Source: Lachnospiraceae bacterium UBA935
Lineage (GTDB): Bacteria > Bacillota > Clostridia > Lachnospirales > Lachnospiraceae
NCBI GenBank assembly: GCA_002293525.1
Contig: DBDJ01000069.1
Span: 4,803 to 68,802, forward strand
Length of the DNA: 64,000 bases
Direction: 5' to 3'
In this document: piece by piece, positions 32,986-42,906 of the stretch
Position numbering within the stretch: the stretch's first letter is position 1
How the letters are laid out: every line of letters begins with the position of its first letter
Notes under the pieces: generated by a model
Told to the model about the DNA's origin: nothing
The model's database searches: none
What the model saw: only the letters and a program-made list of their open reading frames with translations
Translations under genes and position numbers: made by a program

Positions 32986-35162
32986 AAAGCGGGGGCGCGC
33001 CGTCCTCCTGATCCGTTGCCGTCACGCCCTGAAGCGGATGAAAAGCCGTACCTAGCCCAATCATTACATTATCCGCCCCGGTTATCGTCGGTTCCATATT
33101 TTCCAATATAGTCTGCCGGCTGATTTCCGGGCCGTCGGAAGCTATCCTTTGTGTGATCTCCATGCCGACGATATCCGCTATATCAGCCGGGCCGCTTGTC
33201 TTTACTTGAAAGCTCAGTGACCCGCTCTGAAAAATAAAGCGGCTGCCATAGCCTGTCGCAAGATTCACCACGCCATATCCGTTTTGGTTGCTTACCGTGA
33301 TGCTGCTATTGCCCACGGGTGAAAAAGTCGCATTACTGACTGTACGGATATATAGTGTAGGAAGTTTTATTGTCTCCAGATGGAATTCGGCAATCTCCAA
33401 GACATGGTCAGTTTCATCTGTCGTCGCCGGATTACTGATGGTAATGTTATAGAAGTTCTGATGATTCTGGGTAAAAGGAATGATGCTGACTTCGGCTTCG
33501 ATATCAGTGCCGCCGATATGATAACCGGGAAGACCGGAACTGCCAAACAGCTCTTCCTTCATTACAGCTGCCAGCTCATCCCGGATTGTGCCTACGGACA
33601 CCGATTCCTTATTCTTTGACTGCATCCAGCTGTTGGCTCCCCCCAGATTGTTTGCTTTGATGTATTCTGCCTTTTCGGTGACGGAATCAACATCATCAAA
33701 GGTAAAAAACACATTCTCGGCCGCACTGTATAAGTAAGGAGCTTTTGCCATATCATCCCAATAATATTGTAGTCCGGGATATCTGGCATATAACTGACCA
33801 AGATCGCCGTAGAACTCTTCCATTGCGGGTCTAGGCGGAAAAAGGGGCACCAGATGAATCGTTCCGAATAATCCGGGAAGCGGATTGCCGTAACCATCCA
33901 CAGCAGCGCCGTCATTGTCAACATGTTCCCATCCTCTGATATGTAAGCCATATCCCACAACCAGCTTCCCCGGATCAGCACCTTCTTCTAACAGATAGTT
34001 TACGCTGTCATCCACTGAAAAACCGTCATTATAATACGGATCTGCCGGATTGGTATAGAGCGCTGTATGATGGCTGGCGATGGCACCCTGATCATCGTTC
34101 ATGTCATAGCTCATGATATTGACGAAATCAACCAGCTCCATCATATCAGGGATGTCGAAACCCAGCTCAAGACGCTCTTTCAAAGCCGGAACAGCTATGG
34201 ATAATTCGTATTTCTTACCCAGTTCTTCTCCTTGCCCGTCCAGAGCTGTCCGCAGTTCCTGCAAAAGATAAACATAGTGTTGCTTATCTAACGGAGTAGC
34301 ATTGGCCGTTCCTTCGTCATGTATATTCTCAACGAGATCCGGCATCCTGACGTCGCAGGGATATTCCCAGGCAATGTCGACATAGTCCATTGCGGTATAC
34401 TTGACAAACTTAACTATATTATTTACCAGTTTGGCACGAAGCACCGGGTTAGCCGCCACTACCGAGAAATCACCTGACTTTAGCCGCCCTCCGAGGGAAA
34501 CCCCGATCCTCAGATTGGGATTCTTAGCTCTTAAAAGCTGCATTGCGGATAAAATGCCGGCATTGGCATCACCCCATGTTGCCCCGCTAATACCCAGATA
34601 TGCGTTCATGGCGACGTTAAAGTCGACCAACACTAAGTTAGCACTAGCATCAAAATCTAAAAAAGCAAAACTCAGATGGGTAAGCTCTTGCGCCGGAATA
34701 TGACTAGGATAAATATTTCCCTCTGCTGTCCAGTCACCATAATACATAACGTTCCGGTGTATGACAGACTCAGGGTGATAGTCAGCCGGGGTTCCGGCAG
34801 CAACTGCTGTAATGGTTGATGGCAACAGCATATATACTGCTGGTAATGCTATACTCAATGTTATAAAATATCTCTTAATCTTTGCTGATAGACTTAATCC
34901 TGATAAACTTAATTTTATGTTGCTCTGCTTCATATCATTTCCTCCTTTGCATAACGTTCTGATGCCATTATTTTATTCTACTTTGTCTCAGAAGCATTGC
35001 AAAGGCTTTTACGCTAATCTACAGTTTTTTTGTTTATTTGACTGTTTGGAAAGCCGATGAAGGGATCTTTATCGTCTCCTATGGCTGGCGGAGTGCGGGG
35101 AACGAACCGGTAAATGGCCTTAATTTCAGTGAAAATATTGAAAATAGCTTGCAGAACATAAA

Positions 35163-37511
35163 TCATAAAATGACAATCTTGACACTCCCCTCCAGAAAGC
35201 GATAATGACAGCCGTTCCGATCCACTGACACCTCTGTCAGGGCACTGCGGTAACGGAAACGGAATGAATATCCCTGCCAGGCTTTCGGCAGAAGCGGGCG
35301 CAGGCTGATGCCATCTTCCGTAAAGCGCAGGCCGGCCAGGCCATAGATCAACGCCATGTAGCTGCCTCCCATATTGGCGGTATGGATTCCGTCCTTAGTG
35401 TTGCCGTGACTGTCGTTCAGATCCAGACTGACTGTTTCGGTCAAATAGGCGGCAGCTTTCTTGGCATCGCCCAGCATCGCCGCCACGATACTGTACATAC
35501 AACGCGAAAGCGAGGAATCATGGGTGGTAATATCCTCATAGTAAGCAAATGACCGCTTCATAATGCTGTCCGGGGACATATTGCAGACAAAATAAGCCAT
35601 CACCGTGTCGGCCTGCTTGCATACCTGATGGCGGTAAAGCGTGAGCGGGTGGTAATGGAGGAGCAGCGGGTGCTTTTCCGGAGGCGTATTGGCAAGATCA
35701 AAGCGGGGCTTTGACAAGAAACTGTCGTCCTGCGCATGAATCCCCAGCCCTTCATCATAGGGCAGGCGCATCGCTGCCGCTGCCGCGCTAAAGCTATCCA
35801 GTTCGGTGGCTGTAAGCCCTAAGTGCCGGCCGTGCGCACTGCTGATGACCGCGGCGGCACGGACTGCAAAGTGCAGATTCTTCTTCGCTAGGGCATTGGT
35901 ATAATAATTATTATCCACCATACAGGTATATTCATCCGGTCCGGTGACGCTGTGGATCCGAAACTCACCGCCGTAAAAATGTCCGACATCCAGCCATAGC
36001 CGGGCGATTTCCAAGACAATCTCCGCTCCCATAGCTTCCAAGAACTCATCATCACCCGTAGCCAGCCAATACTGCTCCACAGCATTGGCGACGGCACCGT
36101 TGATATGGTAAGCCGCTGTCCCGGACACATAATATCCGCTACATTCCTCGCCATTGATCGTGCGCCAAGGATAGAGAGCGCCTTGACGGTGGCCCAGCGC
36201 ACGGGCATTGTCTCTAGCCTGATCCAAGGTACGGTAACGGAAAGCAATCAGGTTTTTACAGAGTTCCGGCTGGGTAAGCAGGAAAACCGGCTGGATGTAC
36301 ATCTCCGTATCCCAAAAATAGTGTCCCTCATAACCCTCGCCGGACAGCCCCTTGGCTGCCACATTGGCATAGCTGTCCCGGCCGGCGCTTTGCAACAAGG
36401 TAAACAGGTTGTAGCGCATGGCCAGACTGATGTTCCGGCTGCCGCTGCCTTCGTTGACCGACACGGCGGCATGTTCCCAGAAGCGTTTGACATATTCGGC
36501 CTGCTCGGCATACAGGCAGTCTATCCCGGCTGCCATGGCCTGATTCAGCTCCGTGACCGCCCGAGAAGCGCAATCCGCGCCATGACGCTGGCTGTCACAT
36601 ACGGCAATCCATTTAACCAGATGGACAGCCTGTCCCGGCAGAGCCTTCAGGAGAAAACTATGTACCGCGCCGGTGGCGGTGGTTGCACAGTCGTGGATGA
36701 CCGACTCCGAAGGCACACCGTTTTTATCATGATTGTAGCTATTATAATGGATAATATTATCATGGATAATATTATCTAGGAAGATGACATGGCTGACAGC
36801 CGTGCAAACTGCCAGTCCGGATCGGGACGTGCGGGATGTGATACAGGAAACCGCCGCGCCGCCCACCGCATCGTTCGCCGAGTCAGCACCGTCGGAATCT
36901 TGCAGACTGACCGGGATGGTCATTCTTTTAACTTCCTCCACTAGCAGGTTCTGCACGCTGTGGGAGGCCAGACGCGGGTCGTCCGGGTCGCAGAAGTTAC
37001 GCACATCGCCTTCATGGCGGGAGATAAAGGAAAGCTCAACCGGCCGGTGCCCGGCTGTTACCTGATAGTCAATCATCATAATGGAAGGATGGGCGAAGCT
37101 GGCCAGACGCTTTACGGTGATTTCCAGCTCAACACCGTTCCCGGCCTCCCAGATCACATTCCGGCTGTAGGTTCCGGCATCAAAATCAAGCTCCCGCCGG
37201 CCGCCGCTTATCCCGTCGCCAAACATGGAAAAGCGGCGGCCTTCGGCAAACAGCTCAAGGCCTTGGACGTCAGCAAGGTTGACGATGGTCTGCTTTTTAT
37301 CAATCAGCCCATGCAGCGGCTCGGCCTGCTTCATATCGACGATATCATAGAAGCCGTTGGCATATAGACCGCGTACGGAGGGAATATCCGCCGGATAGCC
37401 TTCTTCAAACGCCGCCCGCAGTCCGATATAGCCGTTGGCTACGCTGAAAAGCGCTTCGGCGCACAAAAGGTCCTGTGGCGTAAGCGGTATCGGTGTCTGG
37501 ATATAGTTCAA
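35163..37511 (-). CDS. GH65 family disaccharide phosphorylase or hydrolase
   Basis: A 782-residue enzyme with the GH65 layout: N-terminal beta sandwich ('ANGYIGLRAAFEEGYPADIP'), (alpha/alpha)6 barrel with 'KGLSGEGYEGHYFWDTEMYI', and the general acid Glu in 'SVTGPDEYTCMVDNNYYTNA' (about residue 525). Family members phosphorolyse maltose, kojibiose, nigerose or trehalose to beta-glucose-1-phosphate; the exact substrate is not readable. The start is TTG at 37511, overlapping the stop of the MBL gene by 4 bp (TTGA), with GGGGGGACG upstream. An AT-rich in-frame repeat inserts 'DNIIHDNIIHYN' near residue 250. The pgmB gene could process its product. Confidence 0.87.
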   Translation of the reverse strand: MNYIQTPIPLTPQDLLCAEALFSVANGYIGLRAAFEEGYPADIPSVRGLYANGFYDIVDMKQAEPLHGLIDKKQTIVNLADVQGLELFAEGRRFSMFGDGISGGRRELDFDAGTYSRNVIWEAGNGVELEITVKRLASFAHPSIMMIDYQVTAGHRPVELSFISRHEGDVRNFCDPDDPRLASHSVQNLLVEEVKRMTIPVSLQDSDGADSANDAVGGAAVSCITSRTSRSGLAVCTAVSHVIFLDNIIHDNIIHYNSYNHDKNGVPSESVIHDCATTATGAVHSFLLKALPGQAVHLVKWIAVCDSQRHGADCASRAVTELNQAMAAGIDCLYAEQAEYVKRFWEHAAVSVNEGSGSRNISLAMRYNLFTLLQSAGRDSYANVAAKGLSGEGYEGHYFWDTEMYIQPVFLLTQPELCKNLIAFRYRTLDQARDNARALGHRQGALYPWRTINGEECSGYYVSGTAAYHINGAVANAVEQYWLATGDDEFLEAMGAEIVLEIARLWLDVGHFYGGEFRIHSVTGPDEYTCMVDNNYYTNALAKKNLHFAVRAAAVISSAHGRHLGLTATELDSFSAAAAAMRLPYDEGLGIHAQDDSFLSKPRFDLANTPPEKHPLLLHYHPLTLYRHQVCKQADTVMAYFVCNMSPDSIMKRSFAYYEDITTHDSSLSRCMYSIVAAMLGDAKKAAAYLTETVSLDLNDSHGNTKDGIHTANMGGSYMALIYGLAGLRFTEDGISLRPLLPKAWQGYSFRFRYRSALTEVSVDRNGCHYRFLEGSVKIVIL
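36749..36778. repeat. AT-rich 15-bp tandem within the GH65 gene
   Basis: GGATAATATTATCAT (36749-36763) is followed by GGATAATATTATCTA (36764-36778), in frame, inside an otherwise GC-rich gene. It codes for the repeated DNIIH peptide. Confidence 0.85.
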
Positions 37512-38323
37512 TGTCTCGTCCCCCCATCCGGCACGGTGATCAGAACGCGCCCGTATTTGGCATAGCGCGCGTTCTGCCGGCGGCCATATACTGCGGTTCC
37601 ATCTACCATAGAGCGAGCGCAGCTGATATATTCATCAATATAACCCTTATCAATCGGTTTTTTATGGTGTCCCGGCCATATCTCGTCAAAGCTGGCGGCG
37701 AGATCCCGCAGCCGTTCCATTGATTCCAGATAGACCTCAGGCGTATCCGCCTGATCAAGATGCAGCAGTATGCCCCAATCGCAGACCGTGTCGGCACTGA
37801 AAAGCCAGCGGTTCTGGCGATCCAGGACACAGAGCGAGCCATGCGTGTGCCCCGGTGTGGCAATTACCTCCAGCTGCCGCCCGCCAAGATCGATGACATG
37901 GCCGTCTTGGATATATTCATAGTTGCCGGCAGCCGTGGTATCACGGAGAATCGCCGCCATTTCATTCCGCAGCAAGAACCGTAACGGACCGGGGATGGCA
38001 TCATTCAACATTCCCTTAAGGTAAGCCGGGGTAGTCTGCAAAGCCAGTAATTCGCGGTCGGCTTCCGCCAGATAGATTTTTCCGAAAAAGCGGTTGGCAC
38101 CGATATGATCCAAATGGGCATGGGTACATAATACCTCTATCGGCTTATCGGTCAAGCCGGTCACGGCTTCGACAAAACCCGGCAAGGCTAGGCCGGTATC
38201 AATCAGCAGGGCCTTTTTCTCACCGGCTACCAGATAGGCTCCGGCTTCGCTCGTCAGCATATACTGTTCAATCAGCCAGGTATCAGTTCCTATTTTCTTG
38301 GTTTTATATTTTACTTTTGACAT
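37508..38323 (-). CDS. Metallo-beta-lactamase-fold hydrolase
   Basis: A 271-residue MBL-fold protein. Metal ligands are seen in 'THAHLDHIG', 'TPGHTHGS', 'FSADTVCD' and 'WPGHHK'. The family includes thioesterases, lactonases and glyoxalase II; the substrate is unknown. The ATG at 38323 has AAGGGGTG upstream and begins MSKVKYKTKK. It lies between the ChbG-like deacetylase and the GH65 gene in a sugar-use operon and overlaps the latter by 4 bp, so a role in hydrolysing a sugar derivative (for example an ester or lactone) is plausible but unproven. Confidence 0.85.
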   Translation of the reverse strand: MSKVKYKTKKIGTDTWLIEQYMLTSEAGAYLVAGEKKALLIDTGLALPGFVEAVTGLTDKPIEVLCTHAHLDHIGANRFFGKIYLAEADRELLALQTTPAYLKGMLNDAIPGPLRFLLRNEMAAILRDTTAAGNYEYIQDGHVIDLGGRQLEVIATPGHTHGSLCVLDRQNRWLFSADTVCDWGILLHLDQADTPEVYLESMERLRDLAASFDEIWPGHHKKPIDKGYIDEYISCARSMVDGTAVYGRRQNARYAKYGRVLITVPDGGTRH

Positions 38324-38404
38324 ATTACACCCCTTTTTATATTGCGTCTTTAGCAGACTCAGAATCAATAGTTGCCGCGCAGAATCCATAGATTGATTTC
38401 CTCT

Positions 38405-39202
38405 TTACAAAAGGTTCCGGACATCCTCTGCCGTCAGACGGCGGTCAAGCGGTTCCGCTTCATCATAGCGCAAGGGCCGGAGCCCGAAGGCCAGACGCAG
38501 CACCGGCGCCAGCAGCCGGTTGCTCAGAAGCCTGGCTTCCTTGCCGCGCCCACTGGCTATCTCCTCGCCACTATACTGTGCATTACCGGTCAACCGCATT
38601 TCCTCACTATACTTGGCGGGATGGGCCACATAAAAATACTGTCCGGCAGGCAGGCGGCGCAAAAAACCGACGGCATCCTCGTTCATCCTGGCAAAATCCG
38701 GGGGCAGACGATAAAAATACATGTGGTCAATCAGGCCTTTACGCTTCGCAAACGCTGCCATCGCCTCATCCAGTCCGGGAATATAAGCTTCGGCAAACAT
38801 ATGCGAGTCGATGTAACGGATAGCAAACCCCAAGGCAGTCAGTCTGTCCAGCTGGGCCGCCAGCTCCGCCATAGCCGTTTCGGCGCTGGGAAGGGAGCGG
38901 GCAAACATCGCCGGATCCGCCAGAAAATACCCGTTTTCATCCACCAGTCCGCTGTCCGGGCGGACCGGATGAAGCGGTTTCCATTTGACCCTGTCCCACT
39001 CGGCATTGAGGGTGCTGTGCAGCCCGAAACAGACTTTGTTGCTCCCGGCCAGCATCTGCGCCGCTTCTTCGATATGATATCCCGGCGCCATCAGCGAGAC
39101 ATTTTTTATGAATCCGGCCTTCACCGCCCCCGCAATGGCAAGATTCGCCGCATGGGAAGAACCGGCATCGTCGGCCCGGGTAATAAAACGGATGTCTTTC
39201 AT
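38405..39202 (-). CDS. ChbG/HpnK-family carbohydrate deacetylase
   Basis: A 265-residue YdjC-fold protein. The metal-binding residues fit 'FITRADDAGSSHAANLAI' (Asp), 'FGLHSTLNAEW' (His) and 'RYIDSHMF' (His). The family removes N-acetyl groups from sugars, as ChbG does for chitobiose. The ATG at 39202 has AGGAG 9 bases upstream; a GTG one codon earlier is also possible. Its place between a sugar transporter and a GH65 enzyme, next to a GH18 gene, suggests deacetylation of an imported oligosaccharide. Confidence 0.85.
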   Translation of the reverse strand: MKDIRFITRADDAGSSHAANLAIAGAVKAGFIKNVSLMAPGYHIEEAAQMLAGSNKVCFGLHSTLNAEWDRVKWKPLHPVRPDSGLVDENGYFLADPAMFARSLPSAETAMAELAAQLDRLTALGFAIRYIDSHMFAEAYIPGLDEAMAAFAKRKGLIDHMYFYRLPPDFARMNEDAVGFLRRLPAGQYFYVAHPAKYSEEMRLTGNAQYSGEEIASGRGKEARLLSNRLLAPVLRLAFGLRPLRYDEAEPLDRRLTAEDVRNLL

Positions 39203-39224
39203 CACTAGGTACTCCTTTTTATGT

Positions 39225-40586
39225 TTACAAGCTATTTAGCTGCTTTTGGGCCTCTTCTCTGGTGATCTCGCCGGAATTGGCCGCCGCCATGATCTGCACG
39301 CTTTTGTCGCGCAGCTTATAGCGGGCAAAAAACGGCAAGGACAACAGTCCGCCCACCACCGGCGACAGGATAAATAAGACCCAGATAGCATCCAGCGCCG
39401 ACTGCGGCTGGACTGCCCCTTCCCCCTCGATAAAGCCGAAGCCGGCTAGGATAAACATGGCGACAGCGGCCGGCAGGGCGTTCATGAACTTAAAGACAAA
39501 GGTCTGGATCGAATAGGCCGTGCCCTGTAAACGCTTCCCGGTCTTATACTCGCCGTATTCCACGAAATCACCGGTAAACTGGAGCTGCAGGATCAGCTGG
39601 ATCCCAAAGAAAATCCCGCGGATCAGCATCAGGACATTAAAAACCGTCATATTCTCGTAGCCGACAAAATAGATAATGACATTCATCACATTATGGCCGA
39701 TAATACCGCAGACCAGCAGGTGGAACTTGTCAAAACGCTTGGTAAGCAGCGGCATGAACACGCCGAAGAGAATCGCCGGCAAAGTCATAAAAAGGGTTAT
39801 GCTGGTAACCATGCCCATATCGCCCAGACAGTTGATGGCAAAATAAGCAATGACGGTATTGGTCATGGCAGTGATGCTGAGCATCATGATGCCGGCAAAG
39901 CCGATCCGGAGATATTTATTCTCCTTGACATACTGCAGCATCGCCCGCAATGTGACCTTCTCCTCGTCTTTATTAATATAGCGTTCCTTGGCAAACCGGC
40001 TCATGAAGAGCATCAGGATAAAGGATAAGACCGCCACCCCGGCGGCGGTATAAAAGGCCCCGATGACGGGATAGACCTGCGGCACCACGACCGAGACTAG
40101 GATGATGGTCAGGGTGGACAGAACCGTGTTACGCGACATAATATTGATACGTTCGTGTACCTGGTCGGTGACCGCCGAAGTCATGGCGAAGATCGGCACA
40201 TCACACATGGTATAGGCGACATCATAGAGCAGGTAGGCGACAAACGCCCAGAAAAATTTCATGCCCAGCGAAAGGCTGTTCGGAATCGCAAAGAGCAGCA
40301 GGACGACCAGCGGCAGCAGGACATTGGCGGTGCGAAGCCACGGCAGGAACTTGCCGCTTCCCAGCGATGTCCGGTCAACAATGGCTCCGAACAGCGGGTC
40401 GTTGATCGCATCCCAGATCCTAGCCACCAGAAACAGTACCCCTACCAGGGCTGCCGTGATGCCGATGTTTGTTAAGAAGACCTGAAAGAATGATCCCATA
40501 AAAGTGTTTACGATGGCTTGGCCGGCCATAAACAGAGCGAATCCCCACCGCTCGATGCCGCTTGTCCTAAATGTCTGTTTTCCCAT
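39225..40586 (-). CDS. GPH-family glycoside:cation symporter
   Basis: A 453-residue membrane protein with about twelve transmembrane segments and MelB/GPH signatures: 'ARIWDAINDPLFGAIVDRT' near helix 2, 'GKFLPWLR' and 'VEYGEYKTGKRLQGTAYSIQ' between helices 10 and 11. It imports a glycoside with Na+ or H+. GAGGAGGAGAG lies just upstream of the ATG. Being inside the AraC-to-GH65 operon, it probably imports the substrate that the deacetylase, esterase and GH65 enzyme process. Confidence 0.9.
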   Translation of the reverse strand: MGKQTFRTSGIERWGFALFMAGQAIVNTFMGSFFQVFLTNIGITAALVGVLFLVARIWDAINDPLFGAIVDRTSLGSGKFLPWLRTANVLLPLVVLLLFAIPNSLSLGMKFFWAFVAYLLYDVAYTMCDVPIFAMTSAVTDQVHERINIMSRNTVLSTLTIILVSVVVPQVYPVIGAFYTAAGVAVLSFILMLFMSRFAKERYINKDEEKVTLRAMLQYVKENKYLRIGFAGIMMLSITAMTNTVIAYFAINCLGDMGMVTSITLFMTLPAILFGVFMPLLTKRFDKFHLLVCGIIGHNVMNVIIYFVGYENMTVFNVLMLIRGIFFGIQLILQLQFTGDFVEYGEYKTGKRLQGTAYSIQTFVFKFMNALPAAVAMFILAGFGFIEGEGAVQPQSALDAIWVLFILSPVVGGLLSLPFFARYKLRDKSVQIMAAANSGEITREEAQKQLNSL

Positions 40587-40614
40587 ATACTCTCCTCCTC
40601 ATTCATTGTGTCAC

Positions 40615-41502
40615 TTATATTTGTTTTTTGAAAAAATCTAGGATGCGCATAATGCTTGGCGGCTCCAGATAATCCGGCCCGGCTCCGGCATGAGGCGCAC
40701 CGTCCAGCAGATCGAGAACCAGACGGTCGGCAGCGGCGTTATCCGCCTGAGAAAGCAGGTCGTAGAAGCGGCTGACATGACGGTAATCGATAGCAGGATC
40801 TTTGGTCCCGGTCTGTAGATAGAAAGCCGGTATCGTGTCTTTAATATAATTTTCCGCACTGGCCAGCTTCATCGCCGGGGCGGACTTAGACGGCCCGGTG
40901 CCAAAGACACTGCGGCATATATAAGGAAACATAAACCGCACAAACAGGCTCGCCCGGCGGCGTTCCTCGCCTATCCATGTAAAGCTGAGCAGCGGGCAGA
41001 GCGCGGCAACGGCACGCACAGCATAGGGAGCTCCTTCATTATGGCCTTTCAGCCCGACTATCGAAACCAGGTTGCCGCCAGCCGAAGTACCGTAGAGGTA
41101 CAGCCGGTCAGGATCTAGGTTCCATTCCGGGGCATGCGCTTTGATATGAAGGATGGCGGCTATCAGGTCATCCAGTTGATCCTGGTGCTTGGCCCTTGGT
41201 GCCAGCCGGTAATTGACGGAAATCATCGCAAAGCCTTCCCGCAAAGCATAAAAACCCGGATACATGTGCCAGTCCCGCTTATCCATATGGCTGAAACCGC
41301 CGCCGTGGACGATGACCACCACCGGAAGCGGCCCGGCGGCCTCCTGGTTCGGATAATACAGGTCAAACCGCTGCAGCGGGTCGCCTCCGTAAGCGATATC
41401 CAGCTGTTTCTCATGAATCCATTCAATCCTAGGCACGGGAATCTTTGGACCCATGTCAATCCATTCCGGAACAAATCTAGTCTTGCGAATCGGTGGTGCC
41501 AT
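40615..41502 (-). CDS. HSL-type alpha/beta-hydrolase (esterase)
   Basis: A 295-residue esterase: the oxyanion motif 'VVIVHGGGFSHMDKRDW', the nucleophile in 'YLYGTSAGGNLVS', a distal Asp in 'TGTKDPAIDYRH', and a His in 'DGAPHAGAG'. No signal peptide, so it acts in the cytoplasm, probably removing acetyl or other acyl groups from an imported sugar. The ATG at 41502 has AGGAGGG 5 bases upstream; an ATG 36 bases earlier lacks one. It is the first enzyme gene after the AraC regulator gene. Confidence 0.86.
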   Translation of the reverse strand: MAPPIRKTRFVPEWIDMGPKIPVPRIEWIHEKQLDIAYGGDPLQRFDLYYPNQEAAGPLPVVVIVHGGGFSHMDKRDWHMYPGFYALREGFAMISVNYRLAPRAKHQDQLDDLIAAILHIKAHAPEWNLDPDRLYLYGTSAGGNLVSIVGLKGHNEGAPYAVRAVAALCPLLSFTWIGEERRRASLFVRFMFPYICRSVFGTGPSKSAPAMKLASAENYIKDTIPAFYLQTGTKDPAIDYRHVSRFYDLLSQADNAAADRLVLDLLDGAPHAGAGPDYLEPPSIMRILDFFKKQI

Positions 41503-41688
41503 TTTACCCTCCTCCTTGTGTGACTGTGTTTCTTTCATTATACTTGGAACAGAATCCGGCGTATTCTAATATTTTAACTTCTATGATAATATTTTAAGCT
41601 GCCCGTATTTTTGGAGCAGCTTACAAGAAATTCTTGTTTATTTTGTGCATATTTAACCATAGTGCTACCGATAGCATCGCATTTTACT

Positions 41689-41751
41689 GCCCTAAAGACG
41701 TTCCGGCAGCCGCCCGCTGGTTGCCCTACAGACGTTCCGGCGGCCGTTCGT
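41689..41751. repeat. Duplicated 3' end of the AraC-family gene
   Basis: TGCCCTACAGACGTTCCGGC, beginning at 41723, spans the stop and last codons of the AraC gene. A copy with four or five changes begins at 41689, 34 bp away. Both would end a protein with ERL. Confidence 0.7.
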
Positions 41752-42466
41752 GCCGCTGCCGCATTTCACCTGGGGTGATGCCTAAGCTCTTGCGAAAGAC
41801 GGTAATATAATAACCCTGGCTGGAAAAACCATACATAGCGGCTATCTCCGCAATAGAGTGTGTGGTGTTACGCACAAACCAGACCGATTCCTCCACCTTG
41901 CGGCTATTGATATAGTCGGTGACGGTCCGGCCGGTCTCCTGCCGGAAGATTTTACTGAGGTAGGCGGGATGCAGTTCCAGATGGCCGGCGATATCATCCA
42001 AGGTAATCCTGTCCGCCAGCCGCGTATGGATATAACTGATGGCGGCCATGATATGGGGAGAATACTCTTGGCGCAGTTTTTTCTCCACTAAGTCAAGAAA
42101 CTGCAGCAGGGCGGCCTGTTCATAGTCAAGGACCGCCTTGATATCAGGGAGCTCTTCGATATGACGGATGGCGGCATCACTCAAAGCAAACGCTTCATCG
42201 GCAGCGACACCCGCCTGGATGGCCGCCCGGGCGAGGAAGGCACAGGAACAGATAACCGAGTTTTTCGCCGAGCGCAAGGGCTCCTTGGCGAGAACCGCTT
42301 TCGCGCCGTAACGGCTGATTTCAGCCATCATCTCAACGGCGAACTTTTTATTACCCTGAATAACCGCATTAACAAGCCGTTCCTCTAGGTTATAAGGCGT
42401 GTGATGGAACATCGCGTCGCGGTCATAATAAAGGCTCTGATAATATTGCCGTGGTTTTTCCTCCAT
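41726..42466 (-). CDS. AraC-family transcriptional regulator
   Basis: A 246-residue regulator. The C-terminal 100 residues are an AraC/XylS double helix-turn-helix ('LADRITLDDIAGHLELHPAY', 'LSKIFRQETGRTVTDYINSR', 'IAEIAAMYGFSSQGYYITVF'). The N-terminal 140 residues are helical, without a cupin motif, and resemble the middle part of larger clostridial AraC regulators. AGGAG is 7 bases before the ATG. It heads the leftward sugar operon (35163-41502) and probably activates it. Confidence 0.88.
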   Translation of the reverse strand: MEEKPRQYYQSLYYDRDAMFHHTPYNLEERLVNAVIQGNKKFAVEMMAEISRYGAKAVLAKEPLRSAKNSVICSCAFLARAAIQAGVAADEAFALSDAAIRHIEELPDIKAVLDYEQAALLQFLDLVEKKLRQEYSPHIMAAISYIHTRLADRITLDDIAGHLELHPAYLSKIFRQETGRTVTDYINSRKVEESVWFVRNTTHSIAEIAAMYGFSSQGYYITVFRKSLGITPGEMRQRHERPPERL

Positions 42467-42906
42467 ACCTGCTGCTCCTTTGCGGCCATGCTTGCTTCTG
42501 ATTTTATATTACCTTAGTTATGGCCTTTTTTCAATGTTATCAGGTCTTTAGATTAATTTCGTTTCTAAATACATGTTTATTAATGATGAAATAGTGCAAG
42601 TTCTTACTGATATCGGAAAGTACTTGCACTTATTTCATTGTTTTAATGGACTGTCTGGTGTCATATCCGCAGTAAATCTAAAAAATCAAGCGATTCAAAT
42701 AAAGTCAAAAAATAGATTATCTTAACATAAAGACTTTACATTTGATTGTCGTTTACTTGTTTACCAAACATAACATTTATGTTATAATTGTGTTATATTC
42801 ATTGTTATTATTGGTAGAAGGGAGGTGCTTTTATAACTTATCGCTTTTAATAATTAATATTTTCAATTTAACATTTAAACTTTGCTAACAAGAAAAGGAG
42901 ATAAGC
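42467..42906. other. Divergent intergenic region with a hairpin
   Basis: About 440 bases between the leftward AraC gene and the rightward transglutaminase-like gene. An inverted repeat AGTGCAAGT/ACTTGCACT (42593-42601 and 42622-42630), flanked by AAATA/TATTT, forms a strong hairpin. It lies upstream of both genes, so it may be an operator or mark a short RNA. The rest is AT-rich promoter DNA. Confidence 0.5.

Noticed and set aside
38372..39208. Open frame of 278 codons on the plus strand
   Set aside because: It lies exactly antisense to the ChbG-like gene, which has clear family motifs; the product is basic and has no family features.
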